Source: Nitrospirales bacterium
Lineage (GTDB): Bacteria > Nitrospirota > Nitrospiria > Nitrospirales > UBA8639
Assembly (NCBI GenBank): GCA_021604105.1
Contig: BQIW01000010.1
Coordinates: forward strand, 1-64,000
Length of the DNA: 64,000 bases
Direction of reading: 5' to 3'
Below the pieces are notes generated by a model that saw nothing but the letters and a program-made list of their open reading frames with translations, was not told the origin of the DNA and ran no database searches. The translations under genes were made by a program, and so were the position numbers. Positions 1 to 7,609 of this stretch are shown here, piece after piece; positions within the stretch are counted from its first letter, which is position 1; every line of letters starts with the position of its first letter.

Positions 1-1046
1 AATTCCTCCACCACGAAGCTGACACCATAATCATTGTCGGTGAGCGGTTGAAGCTCGATGTTGTCCATTTCAGTGCTCACTCCATAGCACACCAGCTTGT
101 CGTTCCGACAGATTCTGATGCCAACGTGAACACCTTCAACCTTAGCGGCCGGCGCCACGCGTGCGACCACGCGGATTTTGAGTGTCTGTCCTGTTTCGAT
201 GGCTCCGTCCCGGCAATCACCACCCAGTGTGACCTCGCGCAGGTGGGTCTCGCCCCCGAATCTTTGTCCTTCCGGGGGTACCGAATCGGATTGCAGGGAA
301 ACAGATTCCGTGTCTGCATCCCGGGATCGAGCGTAGTCTTGGTACTCCTCTATTACTTCCATGGTGGGACCGAGCATTGCCGGCTGGCCATTCCGCAGCC
401 AGAGACATTGATCACAGATTTGCTGGATGAAATACAGGTTATGCGTGCAGAAGATCAGTGTATTCCCCTGCTCCAGGAAGGCCATCATATGATCTATGCA
501 CTTTTTTTGAAAATGCTGATCGCCGACAGAGAGAGCCTCGTCCACCACGAGTATGTCCGGGTTCACCGACGTTGACACAGAGAAGGCCAGCCGGGCGTAC
601 ATTCCGGTCGAGTAGGTTCTTACGGGGCGATCGACAAACTTCTCTAGCTCAGAGAATGCGATGATTTCTGGCAGTCGTTTTTCTGTCTCGGATGGGGTAA
701 GGCCGAACATGGCGCAGCCCAGACGAATATTTTCCACCCCCGAGAGCTCCGGATGAAATCCCGAACCAAGTTCGAGGATGGCAGACGTTCTGCCGTTTCG
801 CTCGATGGTTCCGCAGGTGGGCGAGATGGTCCCCGCCAAGAGTTGCAGGAAGGTCGTTTTGCCAGCGCCGTTTTCGCCCACCACCCCTAATGAGGCGCCG
901 CGGGGGAGAGTGAGATTCACGTTCTGCAGGGCCCAAAAAGTCTTGTGGTAGCAACGTCGTAGCAGGAATTCCTTAAGTCCGTCGATGGGCTTGTCGAAGA
1001 TCTCATACGCTTTGCCCAGTTCATTGGCATAAATACTGTTGATCAC
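1..1046 (-). CDS. Polysaccharide ABC transporter ATP-binding protein (Wzt/KpsT-like), partial
   Basis: Cytoplasmic ATPase that would power export of a lipid-linked polysaccharide through the adjacent permease. Reading the minus strand from a GTG at 1046 gives an open frame of about 348 codons that leaves the left edge, so the C-terminus is missing. Visible motifs are Walker A (GENGAGKTT, near residues 57-65), the signature YSTGM near 145-149 typical of the Wzt/KpsT branch, Walker B (ILVVDEAL, near 164-171) and the H-loop histidine near 201. Beyond about residue 235 it continues into a beta-rich extension like the Wzt C-terminal substrate-binding domain. The GTG overlaps the permease stop (GTGA), so the two are translationally coupled. 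Function of this family is well established; the exact glycan is not known. Confidence 0.93.
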   Translation of the reverse strand, partial: MINSIYANELGKAYEIFDKPIDGLKEFLLRRCYHKTFWALQNVNLTLPRGASLGVVGENGAGKTTFLQLLAGTISPTCGTIERNGRTSAILELGSGFHPELSGVENIRLGCAMFGLTPSETEKRLPEIIAFSELEKFVDRPVRTYSTGMYARLAFSVSTSVNPDILVVDEALSVGDQHFQKKCIDHMMAFLEQGNTLIFCTHNLYFIQQICDQCLWLRNGQPAMLGPTMEVIEEYQDYARSRDADTESVSLQSDSVPPEGQRFGGETHLREVTLGGDCRDGAIETGQTLKIRVVARVAPAAKVEGVHVGIRICRNDKLVCYGVSTEMDNIELQPLTDNDYGVSFVVEE

Positions 1047-1873
1047 AGAAAGTCCTTTGCGCGTTCGATCGTTCGTCGAAAAAACCAGAGTCCAAAAGCC
1101 GACATGATAATCGCCCAAGGAATTAATCCCAGCAGAGCAGGCAGCGGGTTCTGGGTGTGCAGTATGACGGCACGATAGGCGGTGACCACGTAATACAAGG
1201 GGTTCAGTTTTACCAACCAGATCATACCCTCAGGGACGGCCTCGACCGGATAGAAGATCGGGGTCATGAACATCAATGTCAGCAACAATAGGCCCAGAAT
1301 TTGACCCAGGTCGTTAACAAATACGTTCAGCACGCTGACCAACCAGCCCAAACCCAGGCTGAGGACAATACGCAGGAGCACGATCACCGGCAGAAAGAAA
1401 AGCCACGCTGACGGGTGTATGCCAACGAAAGAGGCGAACACCACCAGCAAGACCAATCCGATTATCTCGGTCACCCCTGCGGTCAGTACACTCACAGCAG
1501 GCAAAACTTCGGCAGGGAAGATCACCTTGTCGAGCAGGCCGCGGTTGTCCGTCAGGCTGGTGCTTCCTTGTCGAATCGCATCGGAGAGTGCGTGGTAGGG
1601 GAAAAAACCGCACCCGAAGTAGAGCACAAATCCGAAGGTACTGGCTTCAGGGCCGAACTTCACATTCAGAATCCCTGAAAAAACAAACGTATACAGCAGC
1701 AACAACAGCAACGGTTGTAGCGCTGCCCACCCCACCCCTAGGAAGGTCGGCGCATAACGTATCTTGAAATCCCGACGCAGCATTGACCATAGGGGGTACC
1801 AATAGCGACGAAACAAAACAGACAAGCGGTGATGGGCATCGGGAGATTCGAAAAGTGAACGCGGAATTTCCAT
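1043..1873 (-). CDS. Polysaccharide ABC transporter permease (Wzm/KpsM-like, ABC-2 family)
   Basis: Inner-membrane permease partner of the ATPase that overlaps its stop codon. It has about six hydrophobic segments, the RRDFKIRYAPTFLGVGW amphipathic entry and the FFRRTIERAKDFL tail found in O-antigen and capsule ABC-2 exporters. The frame is open up to a TTG at 1939. I prefer the ATG at 1873 (or the GTG three bases before it) because a GGAG lies about 8-11 bases upstream and homologues normally begin a few residues before the FRRYW/RRDF region. Together with the ATPase it forms a two-gene exporter. The glycosyltransferases 6-12 kb away are plausible makers of its cargo, but that link is inference. 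Confidence 0.92.
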   Translation of the reverse strand: MEIPRSLFESPDAHHRLSVLFRRYWYPLWSMLRRDFKIRYAPTFLGVGWAALQPLLLLLLYTFVFSGILNVKFGPEASTFGFVLYFGCGFFPYHALSDAIRQGSTSLTDNRGLLDKVIFPAEVLPAVSVLTAGVTEIIGLVLLVVFASFVGIHPSAWLFFLPVIVLLRIVLSLGLGWLVSVLNVFVNDLGQILGLLLLTLMFMTPIFYPVEAVPEGMIWLVKLNPLYYVVTAYRAVILHTQNPLPALLGLIPWAIIMSAFGLWFFRRTIERAKDFL

Positions 1874-2000
1874 CACTTTTGTTTCTCCGGATCCTCGGAT
1901 GACTGTTGCATTCTCCCATCCTCTAGCCTCGACTTCCAAAGCTCTCCACGATTCGAGCCAGAAAGTGCCGGATATTCCAAATTGGTTATCGGTGTTCCCG

Positions 2001-3995
2001 CTACGGCGAGCATGGTTTTCTAAATTTCAATTCAAGCCAGTCAACCCACTGAACCGGCGTTGCGCCTTCGTAGAGATCGAAATCATGGGTTTCGTCGAAC
2101 TTGTTCCATACTTCAAGATCTTGGATGAATTTGACTGGAGTGACAAAGACTTCCTCATACCCGAGATCCTTCATGATGCCGACTGCACAGTCGCAATCCG
2201 GTGTGATAGTTCGGAATGCCTGGTTTACTTTCATAATAACCCGGTCAATCCGGCCTTGTTCTTCCTCGTTGGCGCCACGTTTTCTGAAAAGGTCCTTGAT
2301 GTAGAGTACGCCACCAGGCTTCAGCACCTTGTATGCTCCTCGCAAGACATGCTCGGGGTTGATGGCATGAGAGAAGGATTCTAGAAAAAGAATGGTGTCA
2401 AAATAATTGGAAGGGAATAGGTCAGGGAGATGATGATAATCACCTTGTCGGACGTGGATTCTGTCTCTCAGTTCAAATTTCTCAATGTGCTCGAGTGCTT
2501 TCTCTTTTTGGAACGAGGATATCGTGACAGCCTCGATCTGTATTTTCCGTTTGCTGGCGAAGTAAATGCTGGGACCGCAAACGCCGCACCCTGCATCCAA
2601 CACTCTTTGTCCGTCGCGGAGGCCAGCCCGCGATAGGAAGTACTCGTGCAGGTCTTCGACCCTCGATGTTCTACAGGCCTGGAACGTGTCGCCAAATACA
2701 TCCATGTATCTTGACGTCCACTCATCGTAGTACTCACTGATTTGTTCCGGGCTCGTTATCTTTTGATTGCCATGGGTTGCCCCGGTGAAAACGCCGTCCG
2801 ACTTCAAAGGGCCGCTTCTTCCGTTATCCGGATTAGCTCCCATTGCCGATTCAGCATGTCGCAGCCGCGAAGCAGTGGTCGATTCACTCCTGTGTAACGG
2901 TTGGCCCGACGTCTCAGTTCCATCCTTGACGCGAACATGTTTCTGAAAATGCTTGCGCCACTGGACCACTACGACGGAAGCGACCTCTCGCGCCGCCATT
3001 TTTAAGCGCCGGTAGAAGAGCATAGGGAACAAGGCAAACAACGGCAAAAAAAGTGGGTGTCTCACGCTAAGCGTTGCCGCGAGAGTCATCGGAAACCATA
3101 CCTCGTAGAGATCAGCTGGCGGGGTATATGATCCACTTGCAGCGGGCGCCGGATCGAAGGGCATCCGCCAGGTTCTCAGCCTGAACGCGTCAAAGACGAT
3201 ATACGCGAGAACAACCCACAAGGTCGCCTGGGCAAAAGGAAATACGAGCCATATAAGCCAGACAAAAGTTAACATCTCCGCCGGAAAAACGATCCCTCGA
3301 ATAAGGCGACGGAATCGGTGAGGAGCCTGTCCTGACGCCAGAGTTGTTGTTCCCGCCTGAATGTCGTTTTGTCGATCCCATAGTTGGTGGATCATGATCC
3401 CTCTTAGGCCGGCCAGAAAGGACCACGCTACAGCCGCCAGGAGCAGCGGGAAGAACCCCTCCCCGGGAATTGACGCTACATGCAAAATAGCCAAAGCTAC
3501 GAATAGCGTCGGCATAGCGTGAACCCCCGCCGCGTCGGCCACGACACCAAAGATGCCCCGTTCCTTCAGTCGCAGCGGAGGGATGGAATAGGCCATTGGC
3601 AGCAGGTAGTTGGCAGCGAGCACGACTGCTGCGGCCGAGCCGAATTCCAACACCAGCCACGGAATGAAGCCCATGGCGACCAGCAGAAGGCACAGCGAGA
3701 CACGCTGGTGCACGGTTTTGCCAACCATTGTGTTGGGCTTGCCTGCCCGACGATCCTCTTCAATGTCAAACGCGTCGTTGACGATGTGACCATAGGAAGC
3801 CAGGCAACAGAGAGAAAACAGCACTCCCAAGAGAGTCGCGAGGGCGATCCCCGGCGGCGGCGGCTGTAGAAGGAGCACGGCATAGGCGATGGCGAGCAGG
3901 GGAGGGATCTTGGCGTACCACCAGTTGCTACCCCGAACAGTTCGGAACGCAGCGAGGAAAAAAGAGAAGGGACCTGTCACGCTACTGCTGGTCAT
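2001..3995 (-). CDS. UbiA-family prenyltransferase fused to a SAM-dependent methyltransferase
   Basis: A 664-residue protein with two domains in one uninterrupted frame. Residues about 15-335 are a polytopic membrane UbiA-type prenyltransferase: the first Asp-rich motif is NDAFDIEEDRRAGKPN (from residue 73) and the second is WDRQNDIQAGTTTLA (from about 206), the usual pair that binds Mg-prenyl diphosphate. A hydrophilic linker of about 75 residues follows. Residues about 415-664 are a class I methyltransferase with SAM motif VLDAGCGVCGPSIYFA (465-480), of the kind seen in sterol/quinone C-methyltransferases. The arrangement suggests prenylation then methylation of one product, such as a quinone or isoprenoid lipid. 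It lies 130 bases upstream of the ABC exporter on the same strand. The substrate cannot be read from sequence. No strong ribosome site precedes the ATG. Confidence 0.85.
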   Translation of the reverse strand: MTSSSVTGPFSFFLAAFRTVRGSNWWYAKIPPLLAIAYAVLLLQPPPPGIALATLLGVLFSLCCLASYGHIVNDAFDIEEDRRAGKPNTMVGKTVHQRVSLCLLLVAMGFIPWLVLEFGSAAAVVLAANYLLPMAYSIPPLRLKERGIFGVVADAAGVHAMPTLFVALAILHVASIPGEGFFPLLLAAVAWSFLAGLRGIMIHQLWDRQNDIQAGTTTLASGQAPHRFRRLIRGIVFPAEMLTFVWLIWLVFPFAQATLWVVLAYIVFDAFRLRTWRMPFDPAPAASGSYTPPADLYEVWFPMTLAATLSVRHPLFLPLFALFPMLFYRRLKMAAREVASVVVVQWRKHFQKHVRVKDGTETSGQPLHRSESTTASRLRHAESAMGANPDNGRSGPLKSDGVFTGATHGNQKITSPEQISEYYDEWTSRYMDVFGDTFQACRTSRVEDLHEYFLSRAGLRDGQRVLDAGCGVCGPSIYFASKRKIQIEAVTISSFQKEKALEHIEKFELRDRIHVRQGDYHHLPDLFPSNYFDTILFLESFSHAINPEHVLRGAYKVLKPGGVLYIKDLFRKRGANEEEQGRIDRVIMKVNQAFRTITPDCDCAVGIMKDLGYEEVFVTPVKFIQDLEVWNKFDETHDFDLYEGATPVQWVDWLELKFRKPCSP

Positions 3996-4488
3996 TTTTT
4001 TACATGACTTTCCACATGTCGTCCGAGGATCGAGGGGCGCAGAAAACCTTTGTCCTCCAGAGATTCCAAGGAAGGGGGCTTATACATGTTAGCTCGAGGA
4101 ATACCTTGTTTCACTTTTACATGCCGTCCCGATGTGCGCGCTTGGGTTCCACGAGAATCCTGTCGGGTTCACAGTGGTATCCCATTTTTAGAATGAACCT
4201 CATCTGGGAAGGGACGGGTATGAGCGAGGAAAGGGTAAAATACAAACCTTCTGAGCCGGTTTATTCCGTTAACTGAGTAAAGGAGTCCATTCACATCAAA
4301 TCTCGGGATGGGCACACACATAGCTTTCGCCATTTGTATCTCATTTCTCATCGGGATTGGCCTCTTACAACTTTAATTCAGAAGGATTTCTTGCCAGGAT
4401 AGTTTTTGCCACACCTTCCTATCGTGTTTCTCAAGCTCTTCACAGAAAAACATCCGGTACAGCTAAAGTTTTTCCACGGAACACTATT
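3996..4488. other. Intergenic region without a recognised gene
   Basis: About 490 bases upstream of the UbiA fusion. The frames open here overlap one another and show no conserved motif, so I do not call a gene. The stretch must contain the promoter of the minus-strand UbiA fusion; no clear -35/-10 pair was found. Confidence 0.4.
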
Positions 4489-4489
4489 A

Positions 4490-5180
4490 TGGATGCCTGG
4501 ACGGGCAAACAGACGGAGTTCCTGCGAAAGCAGGTCCTGAACAACGACTTGGGAGGCGGCCGCAAGCGTTGAGGAAAACAGATTAACAGCGGGAACTATG
4601 AAGGCAGCGACGCCAAAATTTTGACGAGTATGCCCGTCCTGCCGATAACAGTGTCGGTGAAAAAGGATCAAAAGGATGCTGGGCACGCAGAAAATCCTGC
4701 CGATGCCCCTGGAGAGTGTTGAATAATAAGGATGTTCAAGGGCAAATTTATGGCGAGAACGCCGCTGGCGGCTTTTTTCAACAGACACCATGAGAAAAAC
4801 GGAGTTACCAGTAAGAAGGAGATAAAGCAAATCTCACAGTCCGGTCACGTTGTTCATGGCGGGCTAGAAGATCAGCTGCTGAAGCTATACCTGAATTTTT
4901 ACAAAAGCGAAGGATTTATCGATGTGGATTTTAATGAAGAGGAATCCGCGGGCATGTCAGCCGGCGAATTGCGGGAAAGCGTGAAGGATATCCGCCACAG
5001 CAGCAGGGATTCTTTCACTTTCCTAAAAGCGTATATGAATATGGCCTATACCTCCTCAAAAAGGAACTCATCAACGAGATGCTGAACACCAACATGATCA
5101 GCCAATTAGATTGGCTCTATTACTCCGAGAAACAGATGATTTACCATACGGTGTCCTCCAATTTTTACTTTAAGTCTTAA
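4490..5180 (+). pseudogene. Broken hypothetical gene interrupted by a stop, a repeat and a frameshift
   Basis: Three open pieces on the plus strand look like fragments of one hydrophilic protein. The first runs from an ATG at 4490 and meets an in-frame TGA near 4570, after which the same frame stays open to about 4740 (GNYEGSDAKILTSMPVLPIT). The short repeat at 4717-4783 follows. A second piece runs from about 4784 to 5085 (LEDQLLKLYLNFYKSEGFID). A shift around 5025-5045, at an AAAA run, moves to another frame that reads GLYLLKKELINEMLNTNMIS and stops at about 5180. I do not recognise the family. Composition is AT-richer than the flanking core. It could be a decayed horizontally acquired gene; the joining of fragments is inference. 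Confidence 0.35.
4717..4783 (+). repeat. Palindromic repeat family, short internal-deletion copy (R1)
   Basis: A 67-bp copy with the outer left end TGTTGAATAATAAGG and the outer right end GCGGCTTTTTTCAACA, giving TGTTGAA/TTCAACA inverted tips. The middle of about 140 bases seen in the copy at 6976 is missing, joining the left arm directly to ATGGCGAGAACGCCGCTGG. It is in the same orientation as R2. Confidence 0.85.
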
Positions 5181-5546
5181 GTGCTTGTCTGGGTTTTATC
5201 GATATCGACCATAAGGGATTCTCTATTCTTTTCTTTCCGTGCTTCATGGCGGAAGATGGATCCGTATTCTCGATCGTTCTGAACATAAATTCCCGCTCGT
5301 CCTCTCCCAGCGTTCTTTCCAACCCTTCCCACGTAGTTATTCTTCCACTTGCAGAAATTGAGAATGTAGGTCAATATGAAATTAGTGCAATACGGGGATT
5401 TTGTGGTTTTCGGGAATGCCTTTCCCTTTTTATTGGCCATTATTTGAACATCGCTGTGTTCACGTTGGCATACTGTCAATACTTGCTGAAATGAGAGTTG
5501 TCATGAGTATGGACAAAACCAAGCTCCGGGCAATCGAGATTGTGGA
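5181..5546. other. AT-rich intergenic stretch
   Basis: About 365 bases between the broken ORF and the lipoprotein gene. Overlapping opposite-strand frames of 82 and 100 codons exist, but neither has motifs or a ribosome site and they exclude each other. Nothing is called. Confidence 0.35.
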
Positions 5547-6965
5547 ATGCCACGCTATCGGGTCAGCCTGATGCACAGAAGATCTTTTACATCATTCGAG
5601 ATCCAAGGACCAAGGTTCATTGCAGACTTCCGTTTTTCTGGAATTGCGGTTTCACTGGTAAGTGTATTTTTATTGGTATCTTGCCAGAGTCCAAAGCAGC
5701 CTAAGACATCCGTTCCCTCGTATGTCCTGGGTCAAAGTTTTTATGGGGATAGCAGTGAGGCCTCCATTCCGGGTTTCGTCCATAAAGGGTACGAAGAAAT
5801 TGTAGGGGACATTATCAATCCGGATAGAGGATTCTTTAGGCGAATGAATCATGGATGGTATTCCGGCCGGTGGGATACTCCATATGAAGAAATCGATGGG
5901 ACGAGTCTTACTGATCTAGAGGCAACGGCGAGTAATATCCTTTTTAGCTCAAACTTGATGCATGTCTATTTTCATGTTCCATTATTCCGCGACAAAGATT
6001 TCTCCGGGGCATATCTTAATGAAGTTGAAGATGTTTTTAGGAAGTCCCAGGAATCAGGTATAAAGATTATTCCTCGATGGACGTACGATTTCCCCGGGAC
6101 CTTAAGCGAATATCCGGCGAGAGGACAGGACGGTGCGAACACTGCCAGCAAGGAACAAATTAAAAGACACATTCGCCAACTCGCGTCAATATTGAATAAA
6201 TACAAAAATACCATTGCCTTCATGGAGGCAGGATTCTTAGGCTACTGGGGGGAATGGCACGGAGATCAGCACGGAAATAATAAGGAATGGACCAAAACGA
6301 GGAAAGAGATAGTGGAAACTTTGCTCCAATCTCTGGACAAAAGCATATTTATTGCCATTCGTTACCAGGAGGATTTTATAAGACTGCAGAATCTCAAGGG
6401 AGCATTCCGGTTGGGATTACATCAGGACTGTCCGAATACGAAGTGGGATAATTATCTAAAATATGGTTTGGTTATGACTGATTCTCCTCAGGGTGGTGAA
6501 GTGTGTCAATTGCCACCACGGACCAACTATAACTGTCAAACGATGATAGAATATTTCGAACGATTTCAGTTTGACGTGTTAAACGGGACGGATTGGGTAA
6601 AATCCAATAGTCGGTTTGAACAACAGGGGTGCTTGACTGAAATCAGAAATCGCTTAGGGTATAGGTTTGTGGTGTCCGCTTCAAAATACATTGATGGCAT
6701 CCTGTACTTCCAGGTTGAGAACCGGGGTTTTGGAAAGTCGTATAAAAGTAGGATGGTTGCTATAAAAAATGGTCGTACTATTATACCTACTACTATTGAT
6801 GTGAAGGATTGGAAGCCCGGCACAATAACTATTGAACAAGTCTATATTGGATCGACAGACAATACCGTTGTTGAAATCATCATTGATGATGCAATCAAAT
6901 TCGCCAACACGACGGGTAACAAAATCTTCCTCCATAGAGAACCTTCAGTCCATGAGGCTAGTTGA
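5547..6965 (+). CDS. Lipoprotein with DUF4874/DUF4832-type domains (putative glycoside-hydrolase-like)
   Basis: A 472-residue exported protein. The N-terminus has a hydrophobic segment ending in the lipobox-like LLVSC with Cys at residue 46, so it is probably a lipoprotein; a start at the ATG at 5571 would give a more normal signal length. After it comes NPDRGFF near residue 91, the hallmark opening of DUF4874, then a TIM-barrel-like body with EAGFLGYWGEWHGD near 225-240, and a C-terminal DUF4832-like beta region. These families are often near exopolysaccharide genes and are thought to be carbohydrate-active, but no activity is established. Codon use is clearly more AT-rich than the neighbours, pointing to recent acquisition. 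A repeat (R2) starts 10 bases after the stop. Confidence 0.75.
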   Translation: MPRYRVSLMHRRSFTSFEIQGPRFIADFRFSGIAVSLVSVFLLVSCQSPKQPKTSVPSYVLGQSFYGDSSEASIPGFVHKGYEEIVGDIINPDRGFFRRMNHGWYSGRWDTPYEEIDGTSLTDLEATASNILFSSNLMHVYFHVPLFRDKDFSGAYLNEVEDVFRKSQESGIKIIPRWTYDFPGTLSEYPARGQDGANTASKEQIKRHIRQLASILNKYKNTIAFMEAGFLGYWGEWHGDQHGNNKEWTKTRKEIVETLLQSLDKSIFIAIRYQEDFIRLQNLKGAFRLGLHQDCPNTKWDNYLKYGLVMTDSPQGGEVCQLPPRTNYNCQTMIEYFERFQFDVLNGTDWVKSNSRFEQQGCLTEIRNRLGYRFVVSASKYIDGILYFQVENRGFGKSYKSRMVAIKNGRTIIPTTIDVKDWKPGTITIEQVYIGSTDNTVVEIIIDDAIKFANTTGNKIFLHREPSVHEAS

Positions 6966-6975
6966 TAGATGGGAG

Positions 6976-7185
6976 TATTGAATAATAAGGATGTTCAAGA
7001 GCAAATTTGTCCAGGATGAGATTACTCATCAAAGGCTCCGGGTCGGTTCAAAAAAGCATGCCCTGAGTCTTCCCGAAGGGTCCGTCCAGCAAGGCCGCAG
7101 CCGTTTTGACGCGCGGGGCGTACGCTGAGTACGTGAGCACGGGAAAATGGCGAGAACGCCGCTGGCGGCTTTTTTCAACAGACCC
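6976..7185 (+). repeat. Palindromic repeat family, full-length copy (R2)
   Basis: A 210-bp copy. The outer left end is TATTGAATAATAAGG and the right end is GCTTTTTTCAACAGACCC. An inner unit (7040-7185) has near-perfect inverted ends: GGGTCGGTTCAAAAAAGC against GGGTCTGTTGAAAAAAGC (16 of 18 match). The core holds GGGGCGTACGCTGAGTACGT and GGCGAGAACGCCGCTGGCGG, both self-complementary. It follows the DUF4832-type gene and could end its transcript. Confidence 0.9.
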
Positions 7186-7609
7186 TAGATTTATATGCCT
7201 TCAATTACCTGTAATGTTCTTCAGGGTTGCCTTGTGAGAACTTGATGGATCCAACCGATAAATTATCCGATGCCTGTGGCGGAGATCTTTATTCATAAAA
7301 TACCTCACCAAAATGTCCGTTATCTTGAATATCCCATGCCCATTCCACCCTCGAGAGAGGGGTTAGTATACCGAAGAGTACTTTTTCTGAATCAAAGAAA
7401 TATTGGGCTACCTGTATTCCCGGTATGCATAAAGGCGGTACGTCGATTGTCACCTGGGATTTAATCCTATAGGGGTATGTATTGGTGTTCAGAAATCTGG
7501 ATCAAAGAGGTGCATGAAAGGCTTGCATGAAATACCGCTTAACATCATTCGTAAGTAAGAAGCTGTGCTTCTTTGAGACCTCCTCTTTGAGGGGATTTTA
7601 AACAGTTCT
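7186..7609. other. Intergenic leader of the large glycosyltransferase gene
   Basis: About 420 bases with no convincing gene; a 64-codon frame at 7270 lacks motifs and a ribosome site. GAGGGG at about 7588 lies upstream of the ATG at 7610 and may serve as the ribosome site, though its spacing is long. The GAGACCTCCTCTTTGAGGGG stretch just before can form a small hairpin. Confidence 0.4.

Noticed and set aside
48-575. 175-codon plus-strand frame at the left edge
   Set aside because: It lies antisense to the Wzt-like ATPase, whose Walker A, signature and Walker B motifs are clear on the minus strand.
5177-5494. Overlapping opposite-strand frames of 100 and 82 codons
   Set aside because: They exclude each other and neither shows motifs or a ribosome site.
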